Source: Mojavia pulchra JT2-VF2 (GTDB lineage: Bacteria > Cyanobacteriota > Cyanobacteriia > Cyanobacteriales > Nostocaceae). Taken from it: DNA of 64,000 nucleotides. The notes beneath the pieces are model-generated. The model was given only the letters and a program-made list of their open reading frames with translations, ran no database searches and was not told where the DNA came from. Location of the stretch: positions 360,026 to 424,025 of the forward strand of contig JAHHHN010000004.1 in the NCBI GenBank assembly GCA_019359325.1, given 5' to 3'. Made by a program: the position numbers and the translations under genes. Shown in pieces: positions 48,466 through 58,064 of the stretch (positions are counted from its first letter, which is position 1; each line of letters starts with the position of its first letter).

Positions 48466-49788
48466 ATGGTCTTAAGAAATACTTCTTCTGACAACTCGAA
48501 TCGGCTAAAGACAAGCAATACGCACTCAACAGTAGTAAGCAATCGATTTTTTTTAGGAATAGTTGCTTTTAGTGTGAGCTTTGGTCTTAGCCTCGTTCCC
48601 AATTGGGATTTTACTAAAGCCTTTCTCACAGGTTCAATTACTGTAATATCAAGCTATGCAGCAGCATTTTGTGTAGATAAGCGGCGTAAAAATCATGAAA
48701 TGCTGGTTTTAATTTCGCAGCAAAAGCGAATTAGAGAACTTGAAGGACTGAAGTTACGGTTATTTAGAGAAATCAACAAAATAGAAGAGCATCATAGTTT
48801 ATTATATGCAGAGTCAAAACAACTGCAAAATCAGGTATCAGAATGTCGCAATCAAAGAGATAATCTTCATAGAGAGTTAAGTAGTTTTGCAGGACAAAAA
48901 AAACAGCTAGAAACTGAAATAACTACCCTTAAAATTGAAATTGATAACCTAGATAAAAATAAAGTAGAACTAAATAATGCCTTGTCTAATCTGACAGCAG
49001 AAAAACGCCGTCTAGAATTAAATTACAATATATCGCGTTCTGAAAGCAATCAGTTGCAAGCCCAAATTCGTGACCTCCAGCAAGAAAAGCAAGATATCGA
49101 AAGTAATTTAACCCTCTTAGGCAGACTTAAACCTCAAATAGAGGAAAAGCTATATGAGTTGCGAATTCAACTTCAAGAGTTAGAAATTGAAGTTGCTCAG
49201 AAAAATAAATTACTTGTAGATACCATAAATCAAAGAGAAAATATAGAATATAGCCTGAATTTTTTCCAAACCCAAATACTCGAAAAACAAACAGAATTAC
49301 ACCAAATACAAGAGCAAGTCGTATTATTACAAGAAGAACGCGACCTGTTGCAAAACCAAGTTTGGGATTTACTCCAACAAATGGAAACACTTAGCCCAGA
49401 TTCTTTACCTGAAGAACAGGAAGATGTTCTGGAACTGTTTCCTTTCTCTGAATTACTTGAACCTTTAGAAATAATAGATACAAAAGCCGATGCAACTGAA
49501 AAATTACCCCAAGAATGGAGTAATTTTATGGAGCAGCTACCAAGCTATGAAATTCAGGTATTAAAATCTATCCTTGAGCAAGAAAATCCAAATTCTGCTA
49601 TTAAAAAGATTGCTGAAGCAAATATTACAATGCCAAATTTATTAATTGATTCTATAAATGAACGCGCACATTCTATTCTGGGAGAACTAATAATTAATCC
49701 TGACGCGGAAACTCCAGAAATTTACCATGAGCATACAAGCAACGTCAAAAAAATGATTGAAATACATGAAAATCATATATCTAATTAA
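48466..49788 (+). CDS. Membrane-anchored coiled-coil protein with C-terminal TerB_C domain
   Basis: A 440-residue protein. Two hydrophobic segments lie near 25-45 and 50-68 (FFLGIVAFSVSFGLSL; FLTGSITVISSYAAAF). A long coiled coil of about 240 residues, rich in Glu, Gln and Leu heptads, spans 75-315. The last 85 residues match the TerB_C pattern: WSNFMEQLPSYEIQVL, then LLIDSINERAHSILGELII, then PEIYHEHTSNV. TerB_C domains occur with DUF2791/BrxD-like ATPases and helicases in stress and defence clusters. The ATPase gene follows 121 bases downstream. A GAGGGG ribosome site precedes ATG 48466. Confidence 0.75.
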   Translation: MVLRNTSSDNSNRLKTSNTHSTVVSNRFFLGIVAFSVSFGLSLVPNWDFTKAFLTGSITVISSYAAAFCVDKRRKNHEMLVLISQQKRIRELEGLKLRLFREINKIEEHHSLLYAESKQLQNQVSECRNQRDNLHRELSSFAGQKKQLETEITTLKIEIDNLDKNKVELNNALSNLTAEKRRLELNYNISRSESNQLQAQIRDLQQEKQDIESNLTLLGRLKPQIEEKLYELRIQLQELEIEVAQKNKLLVDTINQRENIEYSLNFFQTQILEKQTELHQIQEQVVLLQEERDLLQNQVWDLLQQMETLSPDSLPEEQEDVLELFPFSELLEPLEIIDTKADATEKLPQEWSNFMEQLPSYEIQVLKSILEQENPNSAIKKIAEANITMPNLLIDSINERAHSILGELIINPDAETPEIYHEHTSNVKKMIEIHENHISN

Positions 49789-49909
49789 TTTTCATAAAAT
49801 TAATTAAATCATTCATGCCGTTGTAAAATCATTAGGTTAGTATGGCATATACTTTACTTAACTTACTGGCTGCGAGCCTCTGCGTTCAAAATCAAGTGAG
49901 ATTACATAC

Positions 49910-51241
49910 ATGGCAAAGCTCAAAATCTCGAAAAAAATATCTACTGCTTTGATTAATTCCCTTGGTGCAGGAGTAGTACCAAGGCTAGGAATTGAACATA
50001 TAGCAGTTGGTCGAGAACAAGAACTAAAAAGCCTTTTACAAAATCTCGATGATATTGCAGAAGGGGTCGCCGCATTTCGATTTATTATTGGCAACTATGG
50101 ATCGGGAAAAAGCTTCATGCTGCAACTGATTCGCAACCATGCTATGGAGCAAGGTTTTGTTGTCGCTGATGCTGATTTATCTTCTGAACGCCGGCTAGCA
50201 GGAACAAACAATGAAGGTTTAGCCACCTATAGAGAATTGATAAGTCGCCTAGCTACAAAAACTCGTCCTGATGGTGGCGCTTTAGTCTCAATTTTAGAAG
50301 GATGGATTAATAAAATCCAACAAGAAGTAGTAAAAGAAGCAGGATTACGCCCTAATGATGATGGTTTTGATGACCAAGTTGAAGCGAAAATTAGGGAAGT
50401 CGTTCAGTATATTGAAGATTTAGTCCACGGGTTTGATTTTGGCAGCGTAATTATTGCTTATTGGCGCGGTTACCGCTTGGATGATGATAAATTAAAAAAT
50501 GCCGCTATGCGCTGGTTGCGCGGAGAATTTAGTACAAAGATTGAGGCAAAAGCCGCCTTGGGAGTGCGTGTCATCATTGATGATGATAGTTGGTATGACT
50601 ACATTAAACTATTCGCCAAGTTTATAGCTGAGATTGGTTATAAAGGGCTGTTAATTCTACTTGATGAATCTGTACATTTATACCAAATATCTACTACAGT
50701 TAGCCGGGAAAAAAACTATAATCGACTGCTGGCAATGTTTAACGATACCATGCAATGCAAAGCTGAACATCTCGGTATTGTTATTGGCGGTACTACAAAA
50801 TTTTTAGAAGATCCAAATCGTGGGTTATTTGCAGATCAGGCTTGGCGAAGACGTACCAAAGAAAGCCGTTTTGTTACCCAAGCAGGTGTTCAAGAATATT
50901 CAGGGCCAGTAATTCGATTAAATCCGTTGAGTCAAGAAGAAATTTTGACACTTTTGCAACGCTTAACGGAAATTCATGCTGTTAACTTCGGTTATGAAAA
51001 AACTTTAACAAATCGGGAACTGTTGGAATTTGTACAAGAAATTGTCAATCGCTTGGGTGCAGAAGCATTGCTAACACCAGGGGAAATTGTGCGAGATTTT
51101 ATTAGCGTGTTGAATATTCTTTACCAAAATCCCAAAATCTCTTTTGCTGAATTAATTCATGGTTCTAAATTTAAACCCACTGCGGCAGGTAAAGCCCAAG
51201 ATGCAGAAGCAGAAGATAATGCAGCAGAATTTAGTTTGTAA
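49910..51241 (+). CDS. BrxD/DUF2791-like P-loop ATPase
   Basis: A 443-residue ATPase. Residues 24-68 contain GVVPRLGIEHIAVGREQEL and the Walker A GNYGSGKS (61-68). Walker B is GLLILLDESVHL (246-257), followed by a sensor-type VIGGTTKFLED. The long inserted helical region (100-200) and C-terminal winged-helix-like part (LTPGEIVRDFISVLNIL) fit the DUF2791 family that includes BrxD of BREX type 2. Such ATPases work with an Lhr-like helicase on DNA. The TerB_C gene is just upstream, whereas the helicase of the matching type is at 28888-31056. The start ATG is preceded by an AT-rich region and the gene appears complete. Confidence 0.85.
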   Translation: MAKLKISKKISTALINSLGAGVVPRLGIEHIAVGREQELKSLLQNLDDIAEGVAAFRFIIGNYGSGKSFMLQLIRNHAMEQGFVVADADLSSERRLAGTNNEGLATYRELISRLATKTRPDGGALVSILEGWINKIQQEVVKEAGLRPNDDGFDDQVEAKIREVVQYIEDLVHGFDFGSVIIAYWRGYRLDDDKLKNAAMRWLRGEFSTKIEAKAALGVRVIIDDDSWYDYIKLFAKFIAEIGYKGLLILLDESVHLYQISTTVSREKNYNRLLAMFNDTMQCKAEHLGIVIGGTTKFLEDPNRGLFADQAWRRRTKESRFVTQAGVQEYSGPVIRLNPLSQEEILTLLQRLTEIHAVNFGYEKTLTNRELLEFVQEIVNRLGAEALLTPGEIVRDFISVLNILYQNPKISFAELIHGSKFKPTAAGKAQDAEAEDNAAEFSL

Positions 51242-51305
51242 GCCATATAAGCTGATTAATTAGACTTGGTGTTATTTCTTCGCTTTTGCCCTCTGCCTTT
51301 CACGA

Positions 51306-52112
51306 CTAACCTTCTTGAGCAATTTGCGCTTTTGCCTGTTGCCAAAGTGTTTCTAACTCCTCCAAGCTGTAATCAGATAGGGGGCGGTTAGCAAACGTTT
51401 CCATTTTTTGTAGACGTTGAATAAATCGCTGATTTGTGCCTTGTAAAGCGGCGCTAGGGTCGAGGTTATGCCAACGGGCAAGTTGCAACACTGAAAACAG
51501 TAAATCACCTAATTCTGCTTCTTGTGCTTCTGGTGTTTCTTCGGCTAAAGCCTGTTGAAACTCTCCCAACTCTTCATGAAACTTTGCCCACACTCCATCA
51601 ATATTTTCCCACTCAAAGCCTACAGCAGCAGCCTTTTGGGAAATTTTCATCGCCGCCATTAGAGGGGGAAGGGTACGCCCATAACGACTGAGTTTATCAC
51701 TGAGTTTTTGCGCCTCTTGGGATGCTTCTCCTTTTTCCTCGGCTTTGATTTGCTCCCAATTTTGGCGGACTTCATCTACACTAGCTACCGAAACATCACC
51801 AAATACATGGGGATGACGGCGAATCAACTTTTGGGAAATACCTTCAGCAATTTCTTTGAGAGAAAATTGTCCTGATTCGCTAGCAATTTGAGCTTGTAGC
51901 ACTACTTGTAATAGTAAATCTCCTAATTCTTCTGCGATCGCCTTTTGATCGCCACTCTTGATCGCGTCCACTACTTCATACGCTTCTTCAATTACATAAG
52001 GTGTCAAAGTCTGTGGAGTTTGCGCCAAATCCCACGGACAACCACCATCAGGCGATCGCAATTTTGCCACCACCTCAATTAATTCCTGCAACGCCGCCAA
52101 AGTATTATTCAT
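51306..52112 (-). CDS. mazG: Nucleoside triphosphate pyrophosphohydrolase MazG
   Basis: A 268-residue protein with two MazG domains. The N-terminal one has LRSPDGGCPWDLAQTPQTLTPYVIEEAYEVVDAI and EELGDLLLQVV. The second has GFEWENIDGVWAKFHEELGEF and EAELGDLLFSVL, each with the EExxE/ELGD magnesium motifs. MazG hydrolyses NTPs to monophosphates, removing damaged nucleotides and modulating stress. Its final 23 codons are the source-like match of two short repeats near 31.2 and 32.9 kb. Start at 52112 is typical. Confidence 0.95.
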   Translation of the reverse strand: MNNTLAALQELIEVVAKLRSPDGGCPWDLAQTPQTLTPYVIEEAYEVVDAIKSGDQKAIAEELGDLLLQVVLQAQIASESGQFSLKEIAEGISQKLIRRHPHVFGDVSVASVDEVRQNWEQIKAEEKGEASQEAQKLSDKLSRYGRTLPPLMAAMKISQKAAAVGFEWENIDGVWAKFHEELGEFQQALAEETPEAQEAELGDLLFSVLQLARWHNLDPSAALQGTNQRFIQRLQKMETFANRPLSDYSLEELETLWQQAKAQIAQEG

Positions 52113-52129
52113 AGTTATTATTCATTAAG

Positions 52130-52789
52130 TTATTCTGCCTTTCTCCCCTGCTCCCCTGCCCCTCTGCCCCTCTGCCCTTTAACTCCCCTTGTCCCCTTCC
52201 GCGTCTTCGCCCCTGTAATTCGACGAGCGGTCTTTGATGATTTACGTTTCTTAATTTTGCCACTAGGAAGCAAAGCACGAACACCTTGCTTTTTCACACG
52301 CTTATATGCTGAACCACCCCAATCGCTTAAAGAATGGCTCATAGCGCCCAGTTCTAAGCCCAAGAGTAAGGCGAGGAATTCAGTGCTGTAACTAGTTAGC
52401 GATCGCCCGACTGTTCCACCCATATCTTGCCAACTTAAAGCAATATTCCACAGCTTTTCGGCAACTGCTAAAGCAAAAATTGCCAAGATAGCTAGCAAGC
52501 AACTCAGATAAAGCACCCGTAACGTTGTGCCAATAATTGGGCCGTGGGATAAAAAAGAACGATGGCGCAGGCTTTTTTGATAAGGTAGCCAAATCCAGCG
52601 CAAGAAACCCCAGCGTTGATATTGGCGAGAGTAAATATCTAAATCCGGGCCAAACATCAGTCCGCCAAACATAAACCCGCCTGCAACCAATAAAGTTATA
52701 TTGCTATTGCGAGTCTGCCAAAAAGTGACACCCGCCACGAACGGCAAAGCCCATAATGTAATGCGATCGTGCGTTCGACCAGAGGGCAT
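52130..52789 (-). CDS. DUF2227 putative metal-binding membrane protein
   Basis: A 219-residue protein that begins MPSGRTHDRITLW and contains GPDLDIYSRQYQRWGFLRWIWLPYQ and LRHRSFLSHGPIIG, all typical of DUF2227. Conserved His/Asp residues could bind metal, and several hydrophobic segments indicate membrane location. The last 30 residues (RKGTRGVKGQRGRGAGEQGRK) are encoded by a CCCCTGCCCCTCTG-type repeat tract at about 52141-52205, so the C-terminal tail is repeat-derived. Function is unknown. Confidence 0.8.
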   Translation of the reverse strand: MPSGRTHDRITLWALPFVAGVTFWQTRNSNITLLVAGGFMFGGLMFGPDLDIYSRQYQRWGFLRWIWLPYQKSLRHRSFLSHGPIIGTTLRVLYLSCLLAILAIFALAVAEKLWNIALSWQDMGGTVGRSLTSYSTEFLALLLGLELGAMSHSLSDWGGSAYKRVKKQGVRALLPSGKIKKRKSSKTARRITGAKTRKGTRGVKGQRGRGAGEQGRKAE

Positions 52790-52899
52790 CCTGAGTCCTT
52801 AGTGCTGAATACTGAGTGATTATAAGATAAAAAATATTTTTCCAAAAACACTTGCGCGATGCGAGATAGTTCGCTATATTATTTAATTGTGGGTCAAAC

Positions 52900-52972
<73 letters not shown>

Positions 52973-53081
52973 TACTAAAGACAGAAGATAAAGGGCAGAA
53001 ATGTGACTTTACCCATAACTTTGCCTCAACGATAAGGTTATGGTTCCAGCTTTTGAAGCTCATAGGTAAAACTATAACAGC

Positions 53082-53369
53082 TTACAAACCAAACTCACGT
53101 CGTGCATCATTAAAAGCATCGCGGACTTGTTTATATCTAAAACACCCTGGATTTGTAATTAATTCACAAACGCGAACTTCTGTTGGATAGACATCCTGAG
53201 CATTAAGGCTAAGGACAATCTCTCTAACGTCATTGCACAATTTTTCTATGCTTTTGAGACGACAAGCTTTATTGTAATCACGACATTTAGCAGAAATAGC
53301 ACTACACAAATCTGGAAAGTGTCTAGAAATAGTTCTGTTGTGATGACCTAAATGCTTTGCAACAGTGAT
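53082..53369 (-). pseudogene. C-terminal remnant of a helix-turn-helix protein (transposon-associated type)
   Basis: The frame reads ITVAKHLGHHNRTISRHFPDLCSAIS, then CRLKSIEKLCNDV, VYPTEVRVCELI and CFRYKQVRDAFNDARREF. The pattern of a helix-turn-helix followed by a repeated PTE(A/V)RV..L....FR...VR..F.DAR motif is one I recall from cyanobacterial HTH proteins near mobile elements. A TAA at 53370-53372 stands immediately before it, and no start or upstream part is present. It is probably a fragment left from a larger gene. Confidence 0.55.
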
Positions 53370-53397
53370 TTAACGATCGCCTGCTTTGAGAACTGTT

Positions 53398-56289
53398 TTA
53401 TTCTTCCTCTCCAAGCTCACCAAGAGCGTCATCAAATTTGTTGATGATGTCGAGTAATTTTGATACAACTCGCGCAAAGATTTTTTTACGATCTAATAAT
53501 TTGGGTTTTTCGTTACAAGCACTCAGCACAGTTTCTCTTAATGGCTCTTTCCCAGAAAATTTATAGTCGGCTATCATTTGATTAACAGCTTCGACCTTGA
53601 GATTTTCCTCTATACAGAGTTGCCCAATTGCTTCAATACGTTCTTGAGTCCAGAAGTCTTGAAAGACGGTTTCGACTTTTTCTTCGGGTTCAAGGGTGGG
53701 TAGCCGCTCTTCGATAAATTTCTCCAGCAGATCCCGTTTACTTCGTAATTGGGCTTCTTTACCAATGAGTTCAAGGATAGAGGCTTTTTGGCTCTGGTAC
53801 TCTTCTGAGGTGACATCTACTTGCCGATCGCGCTGGAGGTTGCCCAAAAGCTTGAGAATATAGGTGACATTGATTTCGTCTCGCTGGATCAGTTCTAGTT
53901 CAAAATCGACTTCCTCGACCAAAGATTCTTTCTCTTCATCGGGTTTTGATCGCGTTCTGTCATAGATGTCCAGATATTTGCTTTTGTAATCTTCAAAGGT
54001 TTGTTCATCCAGATTTAAGTCGGAAAAACTAAACTCAGTAAATGATTTACTAACATTCAATAAGCGGATGAGATTACGAAAGGCTTTAACAAACTCAACT
54101 TGGTCGTCTTCAATAATAAGTTTATTAACATCGTTGGGAATAGTGGCGATCGCTCTCAATTCTTGCACACCTTCATTAAATTGCTCAGTGTAGTATTCGT
54201 AGGGTTCAATGAAAATTTCTTCATTAGCGTTGGGATCGGAAAAGAGGGCAACGGCTTGATCGGTATTCTCCTTAAGATTGCGAAAGCAAACAATATTTCC
54301 CTGAGATTTAAGTTCGCCCAATATGCGATTAGTACGGGAGTATGCTTGAATTAACCCGTGGTACTTCAGATTTTTATCAACATAGAGCGTATTGAGTTTC
54401 TTAACATCGAAACCCGTAAGAAACATATTAATGACTAACAGAATATCAGCACGTTCATGCTCCTGAAAGTTTTCCCGATCCCTATCCTTCATTCGTTTGG
54501 AAATATCTTTGTAGTAAGCATAAAAAGCCTGACTATCTTTAGCTGAATGTTGGGTTTGGTACATCTGGTTATAGTCCGCGATAAATTCATTCAATTTGTC
54601 GCGGCTATGGCTGCGGCTGCTCGTATCTGTGCTGATATTGAAATCAGGTTCTCCAATTAAGCCGTTTGCGTCTTCGTCTTCTTCGTTATCGCTGGGGGTA
54701 AAAATTGCGATCACTCGTAGGTCATGTAATCCCTGTTTCTGTTTATTTTTGAATGTTTCGTAATAAGTGATTAGGGTATCTACGTTACTGACGCAGAGCA
54801 TCGCGGAGAACTTTCTGCCGTGGGTTTTACGGTTATGGTTGGCAATAATCCAATCAACAATTAGAGAAATTCGGTCGGGATTTTCAAAGAAGTGGCGATC
54901 GCCCTTTGGCTCTGTAATCAGGGTGTCATCTTTGCGTTTGCCCGAATCTTTGACAGCGCCCCAATACTCGACGGAAAATTTAAGAACGTTTTCATCAGCG
55001 ATCGCATTGGTGATTACATATTTATGCAGACATTCCTCGAATAAGTCTCTAGTGGTGCGTTTACCGTGTTGATTACTGGCAGCGTTATCGGCAAAGATGG
55101 GAGTCCCCGTAAAGCCAAACATTTGCGCTTGGGTAAAGAATTTGACGATATTTTTGTGAGTTTCGCCAAACTGGGAACGATGGCATTCATCAAAGATGAA
55201 TACAATGCGCTTATCTCTCAAACTCTCCATAGCGGCTTCATGGCGAGGCTTTTTGATGGCGGTGTTGAGTTTTTGGATAGTGGTGACAATGAGGGGGTTA
55301 TCACCAGCCATTTGCTCTACCAGTTGCCGAGTGTTGTCAGTAGTGTCTACACAATTAGGGCTGAAATAATTAAATTCCTTGCTGGTTTGGTAGTCGAGGT
55401 CAGCGCGATCGACAACGAACAGCACTTTATGCACCTTGGGAAATTGGGTGAGAATTTGGGCGGCTTTGAAGCTGGTGAGGGTTTTGCCTGAGCCAGTAGT
55501 ATGCCAGATATAGCCGTTTTTATCAGTATCCTTCACTCGCTCGATGATGGCTTCTACTGCGTAGTATTGATAGGGACGCAGCACCATCAGCACTTTATCG
55601 GATTCGTGCAGGACGATGTATTTACAGATCATTTTGGAGACGTGGCATTTCTCCAGAAAGCTATCCGCGAAGTCTTCGAGTTGGGTAATTAGGTTATTAT
55701 CTTGGTCTGCCCAGTAGAAAGTTTGTTTGTATTCTTGTTTGCGGTTGTTGGCGTAGTAGCGGGTATTGACACCGTTGGAGATGACGAAAATTTGGACGTA
55801 TTGAAATAGCCCATTGTCTGCGCCGTAGGAATGGCGTTGGTAGCGGTTGATTTGGTTGAATGCCTCTTTAAGTTCCAGTCCTCGGCGTTTGAGTTCAATT
55901 TGGACGAGGGGCAAGCCGTTGATCAGCAGGGTTACGTCGTAGCGGTTTTTGTAGTTGCCTTGCTGGGCGATCTGGTTTGTGACTTGGTATTGGTTTTGAC
56001 ACCAATGTTCGGTGTTGAGGAATTCTAGGTAAAAGGTGGTGCCGTCGTCGCGGCTGAGTTCCATTTTATCGCGGAGGCGTTTGGCGCGATCGAAGACGTT
56101 GCCTTTGTCGAGGTGGTTGAGGATGCTTTTAAACTCGGTGTTGCTGAGAGTGATACCGTTATGTTTTTCTAGTTGGGTTTTGAGGTTGGCTTTGAGGTCT
56201 TCGGCATTGCGAAGGGTGACAGGTTCGTAGCCTAGCCCCGTTAGGCGATCAATCAGCTTTTGTTCGAGTTCGGCTTCAGTTTGGGGCAT
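53398..56289 (-). CDS. hsdR: Type I restriction endonuclease, R subunit
   Basis: A 963-residue HsdR, full length for the family. The N-terminal PD-(D/E)XK nuclease has RYDVTLLINGLPLVQIELK (D118, E132 and K134). The SF2 motor has TGSGKT (265-270) and FIFDECHRSQ (DECH 367-370), then FGFTGTPIF and a QAYSRTNRI-type motif VI. The C-terminal helical region is long and acidic. It cuts unmodified DNA after translocation, in a complex with HsdM and HsdS. hsdS and hsdM lie 2-5 kb away on the same strand, separated by toxin-antitoxin and Uma2 genes. It looks intact, whereas hsdM is interrupted. Confidence 0.95.
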   Translation of the reverse strand: MPQTEAELEQKLIDRLTGLGYEPVTLRNAEDLKANLKTQLEKHNGITLSNTEFKSILNHLDKGNVFDRAKRLRDKMELSRDDGTTFYLEFLNTEHWCQNQYQVTNQIAQQGNYKNRYDVTLLINGLPLVQIELKRRGLELKEAFNQINRYQRHSYGADNGLFQYVQIFVISNGVNTRYYANNRKQEYKQTFYWADQDNNLITQLEDFADSFLEKCHVSKMICKYIVLHESDKVLMVLRPYQYYAVEAIIERVKDTDKNGYIWHTTGSGKTLTSFKAAQILTQFPKVHKVLFVVDRADLDYQTSKEFNYFSPNCVDTTDNTRQLVEQMAGDNPLIVTTIQKLNTAIKKPRHEAAMESLRDKRIVFIFDECHRSQFGETHKNIVKFFTQAQMFGFTGTPIFADNAASNQHGKRTTRDLFEECLHKYVITNAIADENVLKFSVEYWGAVKDSGKRKDDTLITEPKGDRHFFENPDRISLIVDWIIANHNRKTHGRKFSAMLCVSNVDTLITYYETFKNKQKQGLHDLRVIAIFTPSDNEEDEDANGLIGEPDFNISTDTSSRSHSRDKLNEFIADYNQMYQTQHSAKDSQAFYAYYKDISKRMKDRDRENFQEHERADILLVINMFLTGFDVKKLNTLYVDKNLKYHGLIQAYSRTNRILGELKSQGNIVCFRNLKENTDQAVALFSDPNANEEIFIEPYEYYTEQFNEGVQELRAIATIPNDVNKLIIEDDQVEFVKAFRNLIRLLNVSKSFTEFSFSDLNLDEQTFEDYKSKYLDIYDRTRSKPDEEKESLVEEVDFELELIQRDEINVTYILKLLGNLQRDRQVDVTSEEYQSQKASILELIGKEAQLRSKRDLLEKFIEERLPTLEPEEKVETVFQDFWTQERIEAIGQLCIEENLKVEAVNQMIADYKFSGKEPLRETVLSACNEKPKLLDRKKIFARVVSKLLDIINKFDDALGELGEEE

Positions 56290-56292
56290 AGC

Positions 56293-56714
56293 TTAATTCT
56301 CGTTAGGCATAATGACGGGAATCGTTTGGTTGCGCTGCTTTCGATAAATTGTAAAGTCGCTATCCAGGGTTATAATTTGGCTATTTTCGTACACTTCGCT
56401 CATTCTGACTAAACAAGCATCGGCGAGAGACATTGGAACTGAAGCATAGCGTTGCATCAGCTTTTCTATGGCTTCAATGTTTTGGCTGAGGATGAAAGGG
56501 ATAATAATATGACCTTGCTTAATCAGGTTTAGAATCGTTTCTTGTCCGTTGTGAATCCTTTGGGCGAGGAAGCGGCTTCTGTAATTACAGCTTCATTAGT
56601 TAAGACAGGGGTGCTGATTTGAGAGAGTTGGGACACTGCCCAAGCGTGAAATTTATCTTTGGGCATGAGGTAGGCAATTAAGACTCCTGTATCTAGGATG
56701 GTGGTTCTAGTCAT
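56293..56714 (-). pseudogene. VapC-type PIN toxin with frameshift
   Basis: The gene starts MTRTTILDTGVLIAYL at 56714, overlapping the antitoxin by 4 bases, and runs 45 family-like codons to VLTNEAVITEA. A one-base gain near 56575-56580 shifts the frame and stops it at 56529. In the next frame the rest of the protein is intact: FLAQRIHNGQETILNLI, PMSLADACLVRMSE, QIITLDSDFTIYR, ending at TAA 56293-56295. The total length equals a PIN protein plus two bases, so a single indel inactivated it. Confidence 0.88.
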
Positions 56715-56971
56715 GATCTACCAAATTCTTCTAGATATCTAGGATTATGGGAGAGGTCTTCGAGATTGCTATCGAGGCAACCGATAAATTCTTTAGTCGC
56801 TGCGGTGAATGATGTTTCGGCGGTTTCTAGCACAGCAGGTGTTTCGGGTTGTTTATCTTGTTGTTGGCGATCGGCTTGAAATTCTAGGAATTCTACAAAT
56901 TCGATCACTTTTTTTTGTTGTTCGGGGGGGAGTTGTTGGATTTTTTGGATTGCCATTTCGAGGGTTAGCAT
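56711..56971 (-). CDS. DUF2281-like antitoxin
   Basis: An 86-residue protein. Its first half (MLTLEMAIQKIQQLPPEQQKKVIEFVEFLEF) is the DUF2281-like helical pair. The C-terminal acidic half has SNLEDLSHNPRYLEEFGR, which should bind the PIN toxin. It overlaps the downstream toxin start by four bases, and its toxin is frameshifted. The 5' side is bordered by GGGGAATGGGGAATGG-type repeats. Confidence 0.8.
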   Translation of the reverse strand: MLTLEMAIQKIQQLPPEQQKKVIEFVEFLEFQADRQQQDKQPETPAVLETAETSFTAATKEFIGCLDSNLEDLSHNPRYLEEFGRS

Positions 56972-57045
56972 ATTGGGGAATGGGGAATGGGGAATGGGTA
57001 ATGCTTTTTAGGGAATGGGTAATGGGTAATGCTTTTGTTTTACTC
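56970..57045. repeat. GGGGAATGGGGAATGGGTAATG repeats
   Basis: Six or more imperfect 7-8 base units (GGGGAATG / GGGTAATG) lie between the antitoxin gene and the Uma2 gene and continue as shorter runs around 57640-57665, 58325-58345 and 59540-59565. They separate nearly every gene of the restriction island. Confidence 0.75.
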
Positions 57046-57639
57046 TCCATTCCCTGGTTCAAGGGTTAAACCGCGATAGACTTGCTCAATTGGGAAATTG
57101 AGGTTAATGCTTTTGAGTTCAATTGTGTCGCCTTCTTTGTAGTTAATAATCAACCAGTCGCCTGCTTCGTTTTTATGATATAAGTCGATTTCGATGCTGG
57201 TGGAACTGACTAATAGGTAATCTTGTAAGGCGGGATTGTTGCGATACATTCTGAATTTGCCACCGCGATCGTAGGCTTCAGTGCTGCTTGACAAAACCTC
57301 AACAATTAAGCAGGGGTAGGTAATATATTGGGTTGTGGTTTTATCGCGATCATCGCAGGTGACGCTGACATCTGGGTAGGTGTAGTTATTTGTGCCGACA
57401 ATATTAATTCGTAGGTCTGAAGTTGCAGTTTCGCAGCCACTCCCTTCTAAATGATTACTAAACAATGTGATCAATCTGGCAGCAAGTAAGCTATGGTTTT
57501 TGCTACCATCGGTCATGGCATAGATACCCATAGGATAAACTTGACCGTTGATCAGTTCGTGTTTTTCTAGTTGCTGTTCTTCCCAAGCAAAGTATTCTTC
57601 AGGGGTGAAGTTTGTAGGTTTGTCTTTGGCTGCGAGCAT
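57040..57639 (-). CDS. Uma2-family (DUF820) nuclease-like protein
   Basis: A 199-residue Uma2 protein. It has FTPEEYFAWEEQQLEKHELINGQVYPM, NYTYPDVSVTCDDRD (active-site Asp), CLIVEVLSSSTEAYDRGGKFRMYRN with the Glu-x-Leu-Ser motif, and LQDYLLVSSTSIEIDLY. Those residues make the PD-(D/E)XK site look complete, unlike the copy at 16542-17162. It lies between the toxin-antitoxin pairs in the restriction island. The last codons run into the repeat tract at 57040-57060. Function of the family is unknown. Confidence 0.87.
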   Translation of the reverse strand: MLAAKDKPTNFTPEEYFAWEEQQLEKHELINGQVYPMGIYAMTDGSKNHSLLAARLITLFSNHLEGSGCETATSDLRINIVGTNNYTYPDVSVTCDDRDKTTTQYITYPCLIVEVLSSSTEAYDRGGKFRMYRNNPALQDYLLVSSTSIEIDLYHKNEAGDWLIINYKEGDTIELKSINLNFPIEQVYRGLTLEPGNGE

Positions 57640-57695
57640 TTTTTTGGTAATGGGTGATTGGTAATTGGTAATACTTTGATTTTATTCGCTATCCC

Positions 57696-58064
57696 CTAAC
57701 TTTTCGTTGGCAAAGAAAGAACCTGTACTTCGCTGATTTTGGACAACTGCTTATCATTGGTAATCAACACTGCTGCACACTCCTAAGCACTCGCAAGAAT
57801 AACAGCATCAGGCATCTTTAAGCTATATTTTCGCCTTAATTGAATTGTTTTTTCGGCAATAGTCGTATCTAGAGATACTTCGATAAGAGTTTTTAGAGTT
57901 GAGCGAATTAAATTATCTTCTTGCGAAGATAAACCCTTAAAAGATAAAATCTCAATACTTGTGATGACAGAATAACCTATGTTACCATTGGGTATTGGTT
58001 GGGTTAATTCTTGATTGAACAATGAGATCAAAATATTAGTATCAATGAGATAATCCAGTTTCAT
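57696..58064 (-). pseudogene. VapC-type PIN toxin with in-frame TAG
   Basis: ATG 58064 begins MKLDYLIDTNILISLF, and the middle acidic residues (SIEILSF, MPDAVILASA) are present. A TAG at 57783-57785 halts the frame after ILASA. It stays open for another 28 codons with the normal PIN ending, ECAAVLITNDKQLSKISEVQVLSLP, to TAG 57696-57698. As in the toxin at 7196-7585, the stop removes the segment with the last acidic residue (here TND). The gene starts inside the antitoxin reading frame. Confidence 0.85.
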
